Of a DNA stretch of 64,000 nt, positions 54,918 through 64,000 are shown piece after piece. Source of the stretch: Bathynomus jamesi (lineage: Eukaryota; Arthropoda; Malacostraca; Isopoda; Cirolanidae); assembly GCA_023014485.1 (NCBI GenBank), contig JAJOZX010003315.1:372001-436000 (forward strand), given 5' to 3'. Position numbers and translations under genes: made by a program. The notes beneath the pieces are model-generated. The model was not told the DNA's origin and ran no database searches. It saw nothing but the letters and a program-made list of their open reading frames with translations. How positions within the stretch are numbered: position 1 is the first letter of the stretch; every line of letters begins with the position of its first letter.

Positions 54918-55192
54918 AGCAGTTCAAGAATAAGCACCCCAAAGTCCCCAATCTAAGAAAAAGCACCCCAGTTAGACCTCAATCCAAATTAAAGGATTTT
55001 AACATCAACATTCCTCGAAAACTTTGTCCAGGTCATTGCTTGATCGCACTTAGCACACAGCATCACTTTTTTAATAAGATTTTTTCCCTTACACCAGTTT
55101 ATTATTGGCAATGGATCTTTAACCAGTAATGGTAACACTTCACTTTGAACTGCTACCATTATTATGGGGTGCTTATTCTTGGATTGCTCAGC
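54918..55192. mobile_element. TIR element, GAGCAATCC type, copy 1
   Basis: GAGCAGTTCAAGAATAAGC with ACCCCA at left, TGGGGTGCTTATTCTTGG with ATTGCTC at right. 275 bases, no coding. A smaller relative lies at 56463-56573, on the other side of the mariner. Confidence 0.7.
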
Positions 55193-55194
55193 TC

Positions 55195-55223
<29 letters not shown>

Positions 55224-55225
<2 letters not shown>

Positions 55226-56448
55226 CACAGGGTCTACATAAATTCAGGATCTATTTTTGTGAAGCACTTGGAAATTATATGGAATTCAATCATAAAATGA
55301 TAAAGTGGTAACATTTATTAAATAATTAAGAGTAGGATTCGACGTGACGCCCATCAGTATCCCTGCACAGCTCAAATCGTTCCGCAGCATTTCTAAACAC
55401 ATTCTGGAGCATTTGCGGGGTTATGTTATCTGCAGCAGTTCGTATACGTGTACGTAAGTTTTCAAGACTCGTAATCTTCGTCTGATAGACGTGCGACTCG
55501 ATAAAGCCCCATGCAAAGAAATCTAAAGGGGTTAAATCTGGTCATCTCGCGACACAAGGTCTGTTGCTTCCGCGTCCGATCCAGCGATTTGGAAAACGTC
55601 CATTTAGATAATCCTGAACAATTTTGGCATAGTGACAAGGAGCACCATCATGTTGATAGACGACGGTACTAACAATCCTATCCCCAATCAGCTGAGGTTC
55701 AAGGAATTGCTGCAACATGTCCAGATAAATAAGCCCCGTAATTGTAGCTTCAGCAAAGAAAAAAGGACCATAAACCTTAGATTTTGTTAAACCCATCCAG
55801 ACATTAACTTTAGGCGAGTCTCTTTCCCAATTTTGGACGAAATCATTCGGTCTTTCATCTGCCCAAATTCGACAGTTATGGCGATTTACTTTTCCACACG
55901 TATGGAAAGTGGCTTCATCATTAAAGAGAATGTTGTCCATTAAATTATCACTCCAGATTTGTTCTACGAGATCAGCACACACAGCACTTCGTCGAGGGAA
56001 ATCTTCCTCATGTAAATCATGTAAAACCCGCAAATGATAGCTTTTCTTCTGCAAATTAACTTTCAGAATTTTGTGCACAGATGACGTCGGGAGGCCGAGT
56101 CTGTGTGATGCAGCACGAACGGACGTACGTGGCTCCTCATTGATAATTCCGCGTACTGCATTCACGGTAAGATCTGACATACACGGTCGTCCTGATCTTG
56201 CTTCATCATTTACAGATCCCGTTCGTTTAAATTTGTTCACCAATTTTCGTATTGTCTTGTCTATTGGCCCCGGCTTATGAAATCTCCTTCTAAACTTCTC
56301 TCTGATGTCATTGTATTTCTTTCCCTCGATTCGCCAAATTACTATTGCCACACGCTCTTCTGTATTCATTCTAAGGGCTTCTGAAAAGAAAAATAGAAAA
56401 AAATAATTATTTCACAAAAATAGATCCTGACTTTATGTACACCCTGTA
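55224..56448. mobile_element. Mariner-like element E1, near-complete
   Basis: Left end TACACAGGGTCTACATAAA, right end ACTTTATGTACACCCTGTA, TA borders, 1225 bases, the usual full length of a mariner. One minus-strand transposase fills it. Nearly identical to E2 at 56786, which lies in the opposite orientation. Confidence 0.92.
55331..56369 (-). pseudogene. Mariner transposase of E1, one stop codon
   Basis: Complete in length (about 345 codons). N-terminal helix-turn-helix ERVAIVIWRIEGKKYNDI, a PGPIDKTIRKLVNKFKRTG second helix pair, the ARSGRP linker, VRAASHRLGLPTSSVHKIL HTH, first catalytic Asp in LFNDEATFHTCG, second in YQHDGAPCHYAKIV, third in [11 protein letters not shown] about 41 residues later. 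The only clear lesion is a nonsense change in the RSPD motif (TCA to TGA, at about 55544), with two substitutions before it. DD41D spacing points to the rosa-type group. The C-terminus ends GRHVESYS. Confidence 0.92.
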
Positions 56449-56462
56449 CATATAGAAAACTA

Positions 56463-56573
56463 GGAGCAATCCAAGAATAAACACCCCAAATCAATTTAGG
56501 GTGCTTTTTCTTGGATTGGGGTCGAACGAGGGTGCTTATTCTTGGATTGGAGTTAAAATGGAGTTAATTGCTC
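56463..56573. mobile_element. TIR element, GAGCAATCC type, copy 2
   Basis: GAGCAATCCAAGAATAAAC, internal GGGTGCTTTTTCTTGGATT and GGGTGCTTATTCTTGGATT, ending AATTGCTC. Shorter than copy 1, with an extra internal repeat of the terminal word. Confidence 0.6.
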
Positions 56574-56578
56574 TAAAA

Positions 56579-56745
56579 TGGTTAATTGAATGCCTGGTTA
56601 GGTTAATTGTACGCCCTTGACGATTGGTTACGTTAAGTCGTGATATTTTCGTTAGTTTTAACGAAAATATCACGACTTAACGTAACCAATCGTCAAGGGC
56701 GAACAGTTGACCTAACCTGGCATTTAATTAACCTAACCGGGCATT
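56579..56745. repeat. GGTTAGG palindromic unit, complete copy
   Basis: GGTTAATTGAATGCCTGG, TTGTACGCCCTTGACG, ATTGGTTACGTTAAGTCGTG, TTTTCGTTAG, then the perfect complement, ending TTAACCTAACCGGGC. The centre is a perfect hairpin of about 100 bases. It lies between the two inverted mariners. Confidence 0.85.
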
Positions 56746-56785
56746 CAATAATTTTACCGTAGGTTTATATATATATATATATATA

Positions 56786-57994
56786 TACAGGGTGTACATA
56801 AAGTCAGGATCTATTTTTGTGAAATAATTATTTTTTTCTATTTTTCTTTTCAGAAGCCCTTAGAATGAATACAGAAGAGCGTGTGGCAATAGTAATTTGG
56901 CGAATCGAGGGAAAGAAATACAATGACATCAGAGAGAAGTTTAGAAGGAGATTTCATAAGCCGGGGCCAATGGACAAGACAATACGAAAATTGGTGAACA
57001 AATTTAAACGAACGGGATCTGTAAATGATGAAGCAAGATCAGGACGACCGTGTATGTCAGATCTTACCGTGAATGCAGTCACTGAGGAGCCACGTACGTC
57101 CGTTCGTGCTGCATCACACAGACTCGGCCTCCCGACGTCATCTGTGCACAAAATTCTGAAAGTTAATTTGCAGAAGAAAAGCTATCATTTGCGGGTTTTA
57201 CATGATTTACATGAGGAAGATTTCTCTCGACGAAGTGCTGTGTGTGCTGATCTCGTAGAACAAATCTGGAGTGATAATTTAATGGACAACATTCTCTTTA
57301 ATGATGAAGCCACTTTCCATACGTGTGGAAAAGTAAATCGCCATAACTGTCGAATTTGGGCAGATGAAAGACCGAATGATTTCGTCCAAAATTGGGAAAG
57401 ACTCGCCTAAAGTTAATGTCTGGATGGGTTTAACAAAATCTAAGGTTTATGGTCCTTTTTTCTTTGCTGAAGCTACAGTTACGGGGCTTATTTATCTGGA
57501 CATGTTGCAGCAATTCCTTGAACCTCAGCTGATTGGGGATAGAATTGTTAGTACCGTCGTCTATCAACATGATGGTGCTCCTTGTCACTATGCCAAAATT
57601 GTTCAGGATTATCTAAATGGACGTTTTCCAAATCGCTGGATCGGACGCGGAAGCAACAGACCTTGGCCAGCGAGATCACCAGATTTAACCCCTTTAGATT
57701 TCTTTGCATGGGTCTTTATCAAATCGCACGTCTATCAGACGAAGATTACGAGTCTTGAAAACTTACGTACACGTATACGAACTGCTGCAGATAACATAAC
57801 CCCGCAAATGCTCCAGAATGTGTTTAGAAATGCTGCGGAACGATTTGAGCTGTGCAGGGATACTGATGGGCGTCACGTCGAATCCTACTCTTAATTATTT
57901 AATAAATGTTACCACTTTATCATTTTATGATTGAATTCCATATAATTTCCAAGTGCTTCACAAAAATAGATCCTGACTTTATGTACACCCTGTA
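56786..57994. mobile_element. Mariner-like element E2, inverted partner of E1
   Basis: TACAGGGTGTACATAAAGTC and GACTTTATGTACACCCTGTA are perfect inverted ends with TA borders, 1209 bases. Sequence near-identical to E1 apart from small deletions. Confidence 0.93.
56865..57894 (+). pseudogene. Mariner transposase of E2, frameshifted
   Basis: Same protein as E1. A 12-base deletion removes four residues before EEPRTSVRAA. A two-base deletion near 57400 (GGGAAAGACTCG where E1 has GGGAAAGAGACTCG) shifts the frame after VQNWER. The second frame (57364-57894) carries [44 protein letters not shown] and the C-terminus. The RSPD motif broken in E1 is intact here, so the lesions of the two copies are independent. 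Confidence 0.92.
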
Positions 57995-58309
57995 TTATAA
58001 TTTATTATTACATCTAGTTTTAAAAGTATCTTATTTTTATAATTGTTTCAATTTTAGTTTGACATTGTTTAACATTATAATTTCTTCCCTCTTCTCTGGG
58101 GAGAGGGGAAACAAGCAAGAATTTTGGGGGACGATCGTTCTCCCATGTCCCCCACTTTGGCTACACCACTAAATTAATTAGTTATTAGCTCTAGATAACG
58201 GTCGAGCCAGCAGGAGAACCAAGTACCTTTCTCCAGTTACTTAGAATAAAATATGTAAGCGGAAATCCAGAGCATTTTTGACCACAGCGAGATTTTTGGT
58301 AACATCTTA

Positions 58310-58490
58310 CTGGAGAAGGTCATGTGACGGAGGAGACCTACGGCTGTACGTGGGGTTCGAACCACTACGCGGTTTAGAAAAAACCGGAGAGGCACTTCCA
58401 TCGCTGAAATATGAAGTCCTGGCTGAGATCCTAATCCAGGACCTTCATATTAACAAAAGTCTCGTGCTCAACCACTAGGCTACCCGAAGA
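58310..58490 (-). repeat. tRNA-like SINE copy, family S3
   Basis: Minus strand GGGTAGCCTAGTGGTTGAGC (A-box-like) and GTGGTTCGAACCCCACG (B-box-like) about 115 bases later, then ACAGCCGTAGGTCTCC. The wide box spacing rules out a tRNA. 57995-58309 before it is unassigned. Confidence 0.6.
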
Positions 58491-58639
58491 CTGGTCAATT
58501 AGTTAACTAGATAGCTAACTAAAAAATACCCCAAGATGAAATTATTGAAATTTTAAGTTCATACCCATTAAAAATGCCAATGAGTAATTTTCTGCATGTT
58601 CTTTGCACAAAGCTTTTGGAAGTTGATGAGGACCTTTAT

Positions 58640-60250
58640 AGCCTCGAAATAGGTTCTCATATTTAAATTTTGCTGATTGCAGTGTTTCGCGCGAAAGAAC
58701 TTAATATTTGAATTTGAAATTTCTTTTCTCGTACGTAGTGTAATTTGCTTGTTTGGATAATCGGGTTGGATGATTTTTTAATTCTTTGCATTAGACTGTA
58801 TTGAGCACGTCTTTTTACCTCCGGGAAGCTCGGGACATCACGGGTAGTAAACATTTGCGAAGCTGAGCATCTCGGGGATAATTTATGTAGAAGTCTAAAA
58901 GACCTGTTGTACGGCAAATTTAGGGTTCTGCCAGAACTTTTTTTATAATTCACCCAGAGTTGCTGTCCGTATATATTACTGCAGAAAGTACGAAAGAGTC
59001 TTCAGCTTCACTTGCACAGAACCGGAAGTTCTTTATAGTCATATTCGCTTTAGCACAAAGGCTTCGAGATTGTTTTTTTTATATCCGAGTCATCACTGAA
59101 GTTGCTGGTAATAGTTTGCCCCAAATACTTAAACTCTTGTACTTCCTCAATTACTTCACCTTTCATTTTAAACCTTATTTCAGCTGGATGATTATAGCTT
59201 TTAGGATGAAATTGCATAACCTTAGTTTTTGTAACATTAAAAAGAATATCATGTTTCTGCGAATACACTTCGCAGACTTTTAGTAGTCGATCCAGACCTT
59301 TAACAGAGGGACTTATTAACACCATATCATCGGCATAAACTAAGTTATTTATCCTTGTGTTATCTATACAACATCCTACTGTTGCCTCATTAAGTGAAGC
59401 AATTAATCCGTCAATATACACATTAAACAGCATACGAGAGAGCAAGGAACCTGGTCTCACCCCGCAAGAGAAGCCAAAACAATTGTACGTTGCCCCACCT
59501 AACAGTAAAGGATTGGTGGGAATACCAGAATTTCAATAAATTTAATATGTACATGGGAACCTTCCTGTCTTCTAGTTTTTTAAATAAAATATTGTGGTTC
59601 ACTCTATCATATGCCTTACTTATATCTAGGAAACAGCTATAAATAGTTGAATTGCTGTCAGTGTATTTAGATATTATTTCCTTAAGTACATAGATACACA
59701 GGTCAGTTGAGTGGGACCTTTTAAAACCAAACTGATTAGGAGATGTCCATAGGAAATCATTTAATCGGAGTAACAAGAGTTTTTCTAGTAGTTTCGAGAA
59801 GCAGGAAGCGACAGCAATAGGCCTGTAATTATTGCTGGACAGAATGACTCCGTACTTATTTTTGACCAGGGCCAAGATATATACCCTCATGAACTCTGCC
59901 GGGATATAGCTATGAGCAAGCATGGCTGATAAGAGCAATGATATATACAGACATACCACGTCATTGGCATATTTTAAGTGCTCATTCGATAGGTCTCTAC
60001 CCCTGACGCAGAACCAGTTTTTAACTATTTAATTAACCTCTTTACATCAAAAACTGATATCAAAGTATTTTCCCTTGTCCCTCCCACAGGCGTTTCGCTG
60101 CAATCTATCTTAAGATTATACCTACTCACACTATTAAGAATGTTTGAGTAGTGGTTTTTGCAATTTCATCCTCCCCCGACACCCTATCGATTGTCTGAGA
60201 GAGGATATTTTTGACACCCGTTTGATTCTTAACAAATTTCAAAAATTTGT
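58640..60250 (-). pseudogene. LINE family C reverse transcriptase, broken
   Basis: Minus strand, right to left: FLKFVKNQTGVKNIL-like start (60190-60250), VYILALVKNKYGVILSSNNY, RPIAVASCFSKLLEKLLL, PNQFGFKRSHSTDLCIYVL, FLDISKAYDRVNHNILFKKL (59423-59959; RT motifs 1-3 with the first Asp), then LVYADDMVLISPSVKGLDRL (59050-59460, the YADD box) and FKYLGQTITSNFSDDSDI. The tail is YNRSFRLLHKLSPRCSAS and DVPSFPEVKRRAQYSL (58663-58953). YADD and the C-terminal words set it apart from families A and B. At least three frame changes. Confidence 0.9.
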
Positions 60251-60267
60251 TATTATCGTTATTTTGT

Positions 60268-60269
<2 letters not shown>

Positions 60270-60300
<31 letters not shown>

Positions 60301-60340
60301 GATATAACTTATATATATAATATATATAATATAGATACAC
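60270..60340. repeat. Imperfect TA tract
   Basis: TA-rich with interruptions, next to the foldback repeat R. Confidence 0.9.
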
Positions 60341-61255
60341 ACAGATCGTGTATGGAACAAGAAACTCTTCTTGAAAATTAAATCCATTATGTCCGAATAA
60401 GGGCGGCGGGGCCGGGAGCTGGGCACTTGCGTTTTTTTTTGTGGTACTGCGGTACTGCGGTACTACCGTGTTGGTCGGTACCGCGGAAAGTACCGCGGGA
60501 AATTTGAATGCGGTAGCGGTACTGCTGTACTTTCAGCGATCCTTTGCGGTACTGCGTTATGCGGTACCGGTTTGGTAGTGCGGTAGTAGTACCGCAGTAC
60601 CGCAGTACCGCAAAAAAACGCGCAAAAAAACGCAAGTGCCCAGCTCTGCCCGGGCCGGGGGCGGAATAAGTAATGGTAAATGACAAACACTATAGTTTTT
60701 TTTCTTTTTCATGATGTTAGCCCGACGTGGGCAACGGGTCACTCGCAAAGAGGTCCCAAAAATATAGCTTCCCTCACCAGCTATCTGCAAAGCAGATAGG
60801 ATCCAGCTTTGGGACAGAATTTAGGGTTTAAAGCAGCCTAATCCCGCTACATTTAGAACCTCAATATTAGCAAAAGACTCGTTGCATTCACGTCGGATTG
60901 AATACATCAAAGAAAAAGGGGTAACTATTATATTTTTAGCCAAAGTCCAAAACTTAAACCTCAACTGGCAGAATGTAGCGGGGCTAGGCTGCTTTAAACC
61001 CTAGATCCTGTCCCAAAGCTGGATCATATCTGCTTTGCAGATAGCTGGTGAGGGAAGCTATATTTTTGGGACCTCTTTGCGAGTGACCCGTTGCCCACGT
61101 TGGGCTAACATCATGAAAAAGAAAAAAACTATAGCGTTTGTCATTTACCATTACTTATTCTGACTATAGTGGATTTAATTTTCCCAGAAGAGTTCCTTGT
61201 TCCATGCGCGGTCTGTGTGTCTCATAAAAACCTCAGGGAACCATTCTGAGTTCAC
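60341..61255. repeat. Foldback repeat R, copy 2, long arms
   Basis: Left arm GATCGTGTATGGAACAAG, GTAATGGTAAATGACAAAC, GCCCGACGTGGGCAACGGG, ATAGGATCCAGCTTTGGGAC. The right arm repeats all of these inverted up to CATGCGCGGTCTGTGTG. Arms are about 350 bases (not counting the nested MITE), longer than in copy 1 at 6.9 kb, where part of the right arm is missing. No coding. Confidence 0.8.
60414..60648. mobile_element. hAT-type MITE with GCGGTACT-word interior, nested in R
   Basis: GGGAGCTGGGCACTTGCG and CGCAAGTGCCCAGCTCTG ends, sharing the GAGCTGGGCACTT terminus with the element at 45231. The interior is made of GCGGTACTGCGGTACTGCGG-type words in both orientations. GC-rich scraps flank it (GGCGGCGGGGCCG, CCCGGGCCGGGGG). 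The outer CGAATAAG/GGAATAAG may be a diverged duplication. Confidence 0.8.
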
Positions 61256-61257
61256 TC

Positions 61258-61259
<2 letters not shown>

Positions 61260-61311
<52 letters not shown>

Positions 61312-61888
61312 TGCAGAGGGTTGACCGCAGGTCGATCCTTAACCGTCGTTCAAACTCACATAAAGGTAACGCATAAAGTAAGTATATATATAGTAAACGC
61401 TCTAAATTACGGACAGCTCCGGTTCCAAGTGGGGAAGGGAGGGGGCTGTTCGTAAAATCAAATATTCCTTAAAGTTGAGATGCTGCCCCTATCGGATCGG
61501 ATCGATGCGAACAACCATTATGGGTATGATAAGTGAATAATGGGGCATTATATTATAATTTATTGAAGTGGGTATTAATATTGTAAGACTTTCAAAGTAA
61601 TAACAATATAAAATATAATAATAAATGTCCCCCCCCCCCCCCAATTACTAACCGCGGAATAAGTGGATGAATGTGTATATGGAGGTTTAAAATGATCCGA
61701 AACCTTTTGGAAACGATTTGGCAGAAATTCCCAAATGTTTTATCATTCTGGAATGTTGAGATCCGGAAAATGGAGCTTTTACTGAATCTCGTTAAACCTC
61801 GTTGCTGTTCCGTGCGTTGGTCTCTCTTCACACGAAGGTCAAGCTGGTGGCCCCGCCTCTAAGTCTGGCTTGGTGGAGGAGCGAGCGA
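61260..61888. other. TA tract then unassigned DNA
   Basis: TA tract 61260-61309. 61311-61375 is an inverted match to 46.3 kb (TTGACCGCAGGTCGATCC). A poly-C run lies at 61628-61642. GAAGGTCAAGCTGGTGG at 61836 matches SINE tails elsewhere. No gene. Confidence 0.45.
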
Positions 61889-61908
61889 TATATATATATA
61901 TATATATG

Positions 61909-62820
61909 CACCTCGGTGGTGTAGTGGTTAGCATTGCTGACTACGAATCCATCAGCCCCGAGGTCGAGACCCGGTGACGTCAGGCAGCGCGCAGCAAAAC
62001 CAAAGTGTTCATCCTTCCACACAATAAAAAACGGTGGCCAGAAAATTCGGTCTCAGAAAATTCGTCTCAGAAAATTCGGTCTTGGTTTAAAACCAGCCAC
62101 CAACCAACCACCGCCCAACGATTGAAAATAAAAAGAAAAGTTTACTCGTTATGTTCAATATACATCAGTGAGTGCCTAATACGAAAAGATCAGAAGATAT
62201 TTAGGTGAAATAACCAATATTAACCTGTTAGGTTAATTGAATGCCCGGTTAGGTCAACTGAATGCCCAGTTAGGTCAACTGAATGCCCGGTTACGTCAAC
62301 TGAATGTCCGGTTAGGTCAACTGTACGCCCTTGATGATTGGTTAGGTTAAGTTGTGATATTTTCGTTAGTTTGTGTGTTTAAGACCAAATTTTTAATTCG
62401 TCCTAATACTTAATAAACCTGATCAATTTTTAGTAGATATTTTGAGTTAATTTCGTCAGTAAATAAATCTTATAAATTTGTAGTACATATTTTTAGTTCA
62501 TTAATAAACTATACCAATTTTTAGTACATATTTTTTAGTTATTAGTACATATTTTTTAGTTATTTTATAAGACCCAATTTTCTGCGGCCGAATTTTCATA
62601 GCACCATAAAAAACATTGGTTGGTAGATAAATGGGTACCCTGGGTAGCCTAGTGGTGAAGACTCTGGGCTGCTGATCGGAAGGTCGTGAGATAGAGTCCG
62701 AGCGAGGACTTTGTAATTTCTGACCGCTCGTGGTGGGCCGTGGTTCGGATTCCACTTTAAACTGTAGGTCTAAGGTGGATTGACAAGCTTGACCTTCGTC
62801 GGAATAAACAATTCGGGTGG
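61909..62820 (+). repeat. Dimeric tRNA-derived SINE (family S2), copy 4, split
   Basis: Plus strand head CACCTCGGTGGTGTAGTGG, GACTACGAATCC and GGTCGAGACCCGGTGACG, up to CCTTCCACACAATAAA at 62028. After the inserted element it resumes with CATTGGTTGGTAGATAAATG, CTAGTGGTGAAGACTCTGG, a second head ending CGTGGTTCGGATTCCAC, and the tail AACAATTCGGGTGGAAGC at about 62820. Confidence 0.85.
62033..62605. mobile_element. Word-iterated foldback element FB2 with 9-bp duplication
   Basis: Inserted in the SINE. ATAAAAAAC flanks both sides (62024-62032 and 62606-62614). The left arm begins GGTGGCCAGAAAATTCGG and repeats CAGAAAATTCGGTCT about three times. The right arm ends with the complement (CCGAATTTTCATAGCACC), preceded by an ACCCAATTTTCTGCGG copy. 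The centre has five tandem 21-base words (GGTTAGGTCAACTGAATGCCC) leading into GATTGGTTAGGTTAAGTTGT and ATTTTCGTTAG, one half of the dispersed unit, then AGTACATATTTTTTAGTTA repeats. It shares design, duplication length and terminal GGTG..CAG with FB1. Confidence 0.85.
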
Positions 62821-63288
62821 AAGCAAAACCAAGATTAACTGACGTATAGAGTAATAATGTATTTTACGAGTATATATATATATATACACTCGTAAAATAT
62901 ATATATATATAAATAATAAAAACTAAAAACATACCGTAAATGAATTAAATAGAGTAGGCATTAAATAAAAAATAATTGAATAATAAAGTGAAATAAAATA
63001 AATTAGTTTACTCAAAGCTTAGAAAATGGGATTTTTTGCCTTCTTACGACGTCATCCAGAATTTAAGATGAAATTCGAAGCCTGAATTTTGTCGCGGAAA
63101 GAATAAATAATAAAATAAAGTTAGAAATAAAATAATTAATTAAATAAGATTTACAGTTGTAAGTGGGTGTAAATTGGTTTACAAACGCTTTACTGTAAAT
63201 TACTGTAAATTGTAGTGAATGCAATTGCCACAATTATTATTTTCAGAGATTTGTAAAGACTGTATTTCTAAATACATAACTTACGTAG

Positions 63289-63322
<34 letters not shown>

Positions 63323-63339
63323 ATGCAATCCCACAAGGA
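62821..63339. other. AT-rich, short palindrome and CA/TA tract, no gene
   Basis: A small TA palindrome (CGAGTATATAT... ACTCG) at about 62868-62893, AT-rich DNA, then CA and TA tracts at 63289-63322. Confidence 0.5.
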
Positions 63340-63349
63340 AAAAAAAAAT

Positions 63350-63400
63350 ATTCCAAGGCCTTTCGTGTAGTCAGAAGTACACCTGATTTTTTAGAGTCCG
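63350..63400 (-). ncRNA. Possible hammerhead relic of a third Penelope family
   Basis: Minus strand GTGTACTTCTGACTACACG forms a perfect five-pair stem-loop followed directly by GAAAGGCCTTGGAA. It has the stem II to GAAA to minimal stem III order, but the CUGANGA core before it is not intact (AAATCAG). Weak. Confidence 0.2.
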
Positions 63401-63439
63401 AGTTATGCGATATCCTGAATATTGATACTAAATTATGTT

Positions 63440-63964
63440 ATCCTATTTCATTTTAGGATAACTGTCTTAGGAAAGCCAAGAATAGGTTTTATTATAATGT
63501 AACTGTAAAGGAATTTGAGCGTAAAAATATCTTCCGACTTTACTTAAAGCAATTGGTATCAATGTAGTCTTTAAGTATAATAATACTGTTAAATCACGCC
63601 TAATAAAGAATAGCCCGGATAATGTTGTTGGTTGTGTGTATTTGATCGGATGCACACGATGTAACTCAGTATACAGAATATAGGCCAAACGGGTAAAACG
63701 TTAGATATTAGGGTAAAACAGCATAAATGCCCGTGTAGAACAGCAAATAATTCTAGTGTATTGTTTGACCATATGTATAGATGTAATCATAGTATCAAGT
63801 GGGATAGTTCTAAAGCGCTCGTTAAAAACAGAGATATAATAGAAAGGAATATTCTAGAATGGGCATTTATCCATTTTAAAAATAATTTCAATAACAGTGC
63901 GGGAATGTATAAAATTGACAATATCCTGTTTAAATACCTTTTGCCTCTAATCAACTCTTGTTAA
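63440..63964 (+). pseudogene. Penelope-like GIY-YIG fragment, third family
   Basis: Plus strand DNCLRKAKNRFYYNVTVKEF, then VVGCVYLIGCTRCNSVYR, a one-base slip, IGQTGKTLDIRVKQHKCP-like words with stops, and DHMYRCNHSIKWDSSKALV, NRDIIERNILEWAFIHFKN to a stop at 63964. The GxxYLIGCxxCxxxY and GQTGK order is that of the Penelope GIY-YIG nuclease, but wording differs from family P1. No RT remains. The frame is broken twice. Confidence 0.8.
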
Positions 63965-64000
63965 TCTTGTGTTAATCTTTTTGTTTTTCTGTCCCGTTGT

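Noticed and set aside
60387..60790. Overlapping minus-strand frames rich in Tyr-Arg-Thr
   Set aside because: They translate the GCGGTACT word repeat of a MITE.

Overview
The window reads as eukaryotic nuclear DNA from an arthropod, probably a crustacean (an inference). It is AT-rich, full of TA, TC and CA microsatellites, and has no bacterial features. It is dominated by broken transposable elements of types common in arthropods: CR1-like and other LINEs, Penelope-like elements, Tc1/mariner elements with long catalytic spacing, hAT elements and tRNA-derived SINEs. TTAGG-like runs, matching the arthropod telomere word, occur in places. The one clear host gene is a neuropeptide GPCR that most resembles the ecdysis-triggering hormone receptor, a receptor of moulting animals.

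The host gene lies on the minus strand. Its first recognised coding exon (38279-38770) encodes a glycosylated N-terminus, TM1 and TM2. Its next exon (20106-20286) encodes TM3, an ERH motif and TM4. The exons end and begin in the same split Cys codon with good splice sites, so one intron of about 18 kb (20287-38278) fills the middle of the window. Exons for TM5-TM7 are not visible and probably lie beyond position 1. One missing base in TM1 breaks the frame.

Inside the intron is a four-level nest. A CACTA/Chapaev-like DNA transposon (28000-34879) carries a broken gene of a widespread unnamed family. A CR1-like LINE (29420-33946) splits that gene. A foldback element whose inverted repeats are built from a repeated 14-15 bp word (32325-32986) splits the LINE. 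That element carries a half-copy of a palindromic GGTTAGGTTAAG unit that is scattered across the window.

Layout: 1-6.4 kb, LINE fragments. 6.4-7.4 kb, Penelope terminus and a foldback repeat. 7.4-10.3 kb, a DNA transposon with visible ends and a hAT-like gene. 10.3-12.1 kb, a ZBED-type hAT. 12-19.5 kb, mariner derivatives, SINEs and a Penelope pair. 20-38.8 kb, the receptor gene with its transposon-filled intron. 38.8-46 kb, AT-rich DNA with hAT MITEs. 46-52 kb, LINE and mariner pieces. 54-58 kb, two nearly identical mariners in inverted orientation. 58-64 kb, a LINE, a foldback repeat, a SINE split by a second word-repeat foldback element, and a Penelope endonuclease piece. Almost every transposon gene carries frameshifts, stops or deletions.

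The features of most interest are: the word-iterated foldback elements with 9-bp target duplications; the GGTTAGGTTAAG unit shared by unrelated inverted-repeat elements; hammerhead-ribozyme-like motifs at Penelope ends; and the terminal inverted repeats found for two gene families usually left as uncharacterised. All assignments are by eye; no database search was possible.
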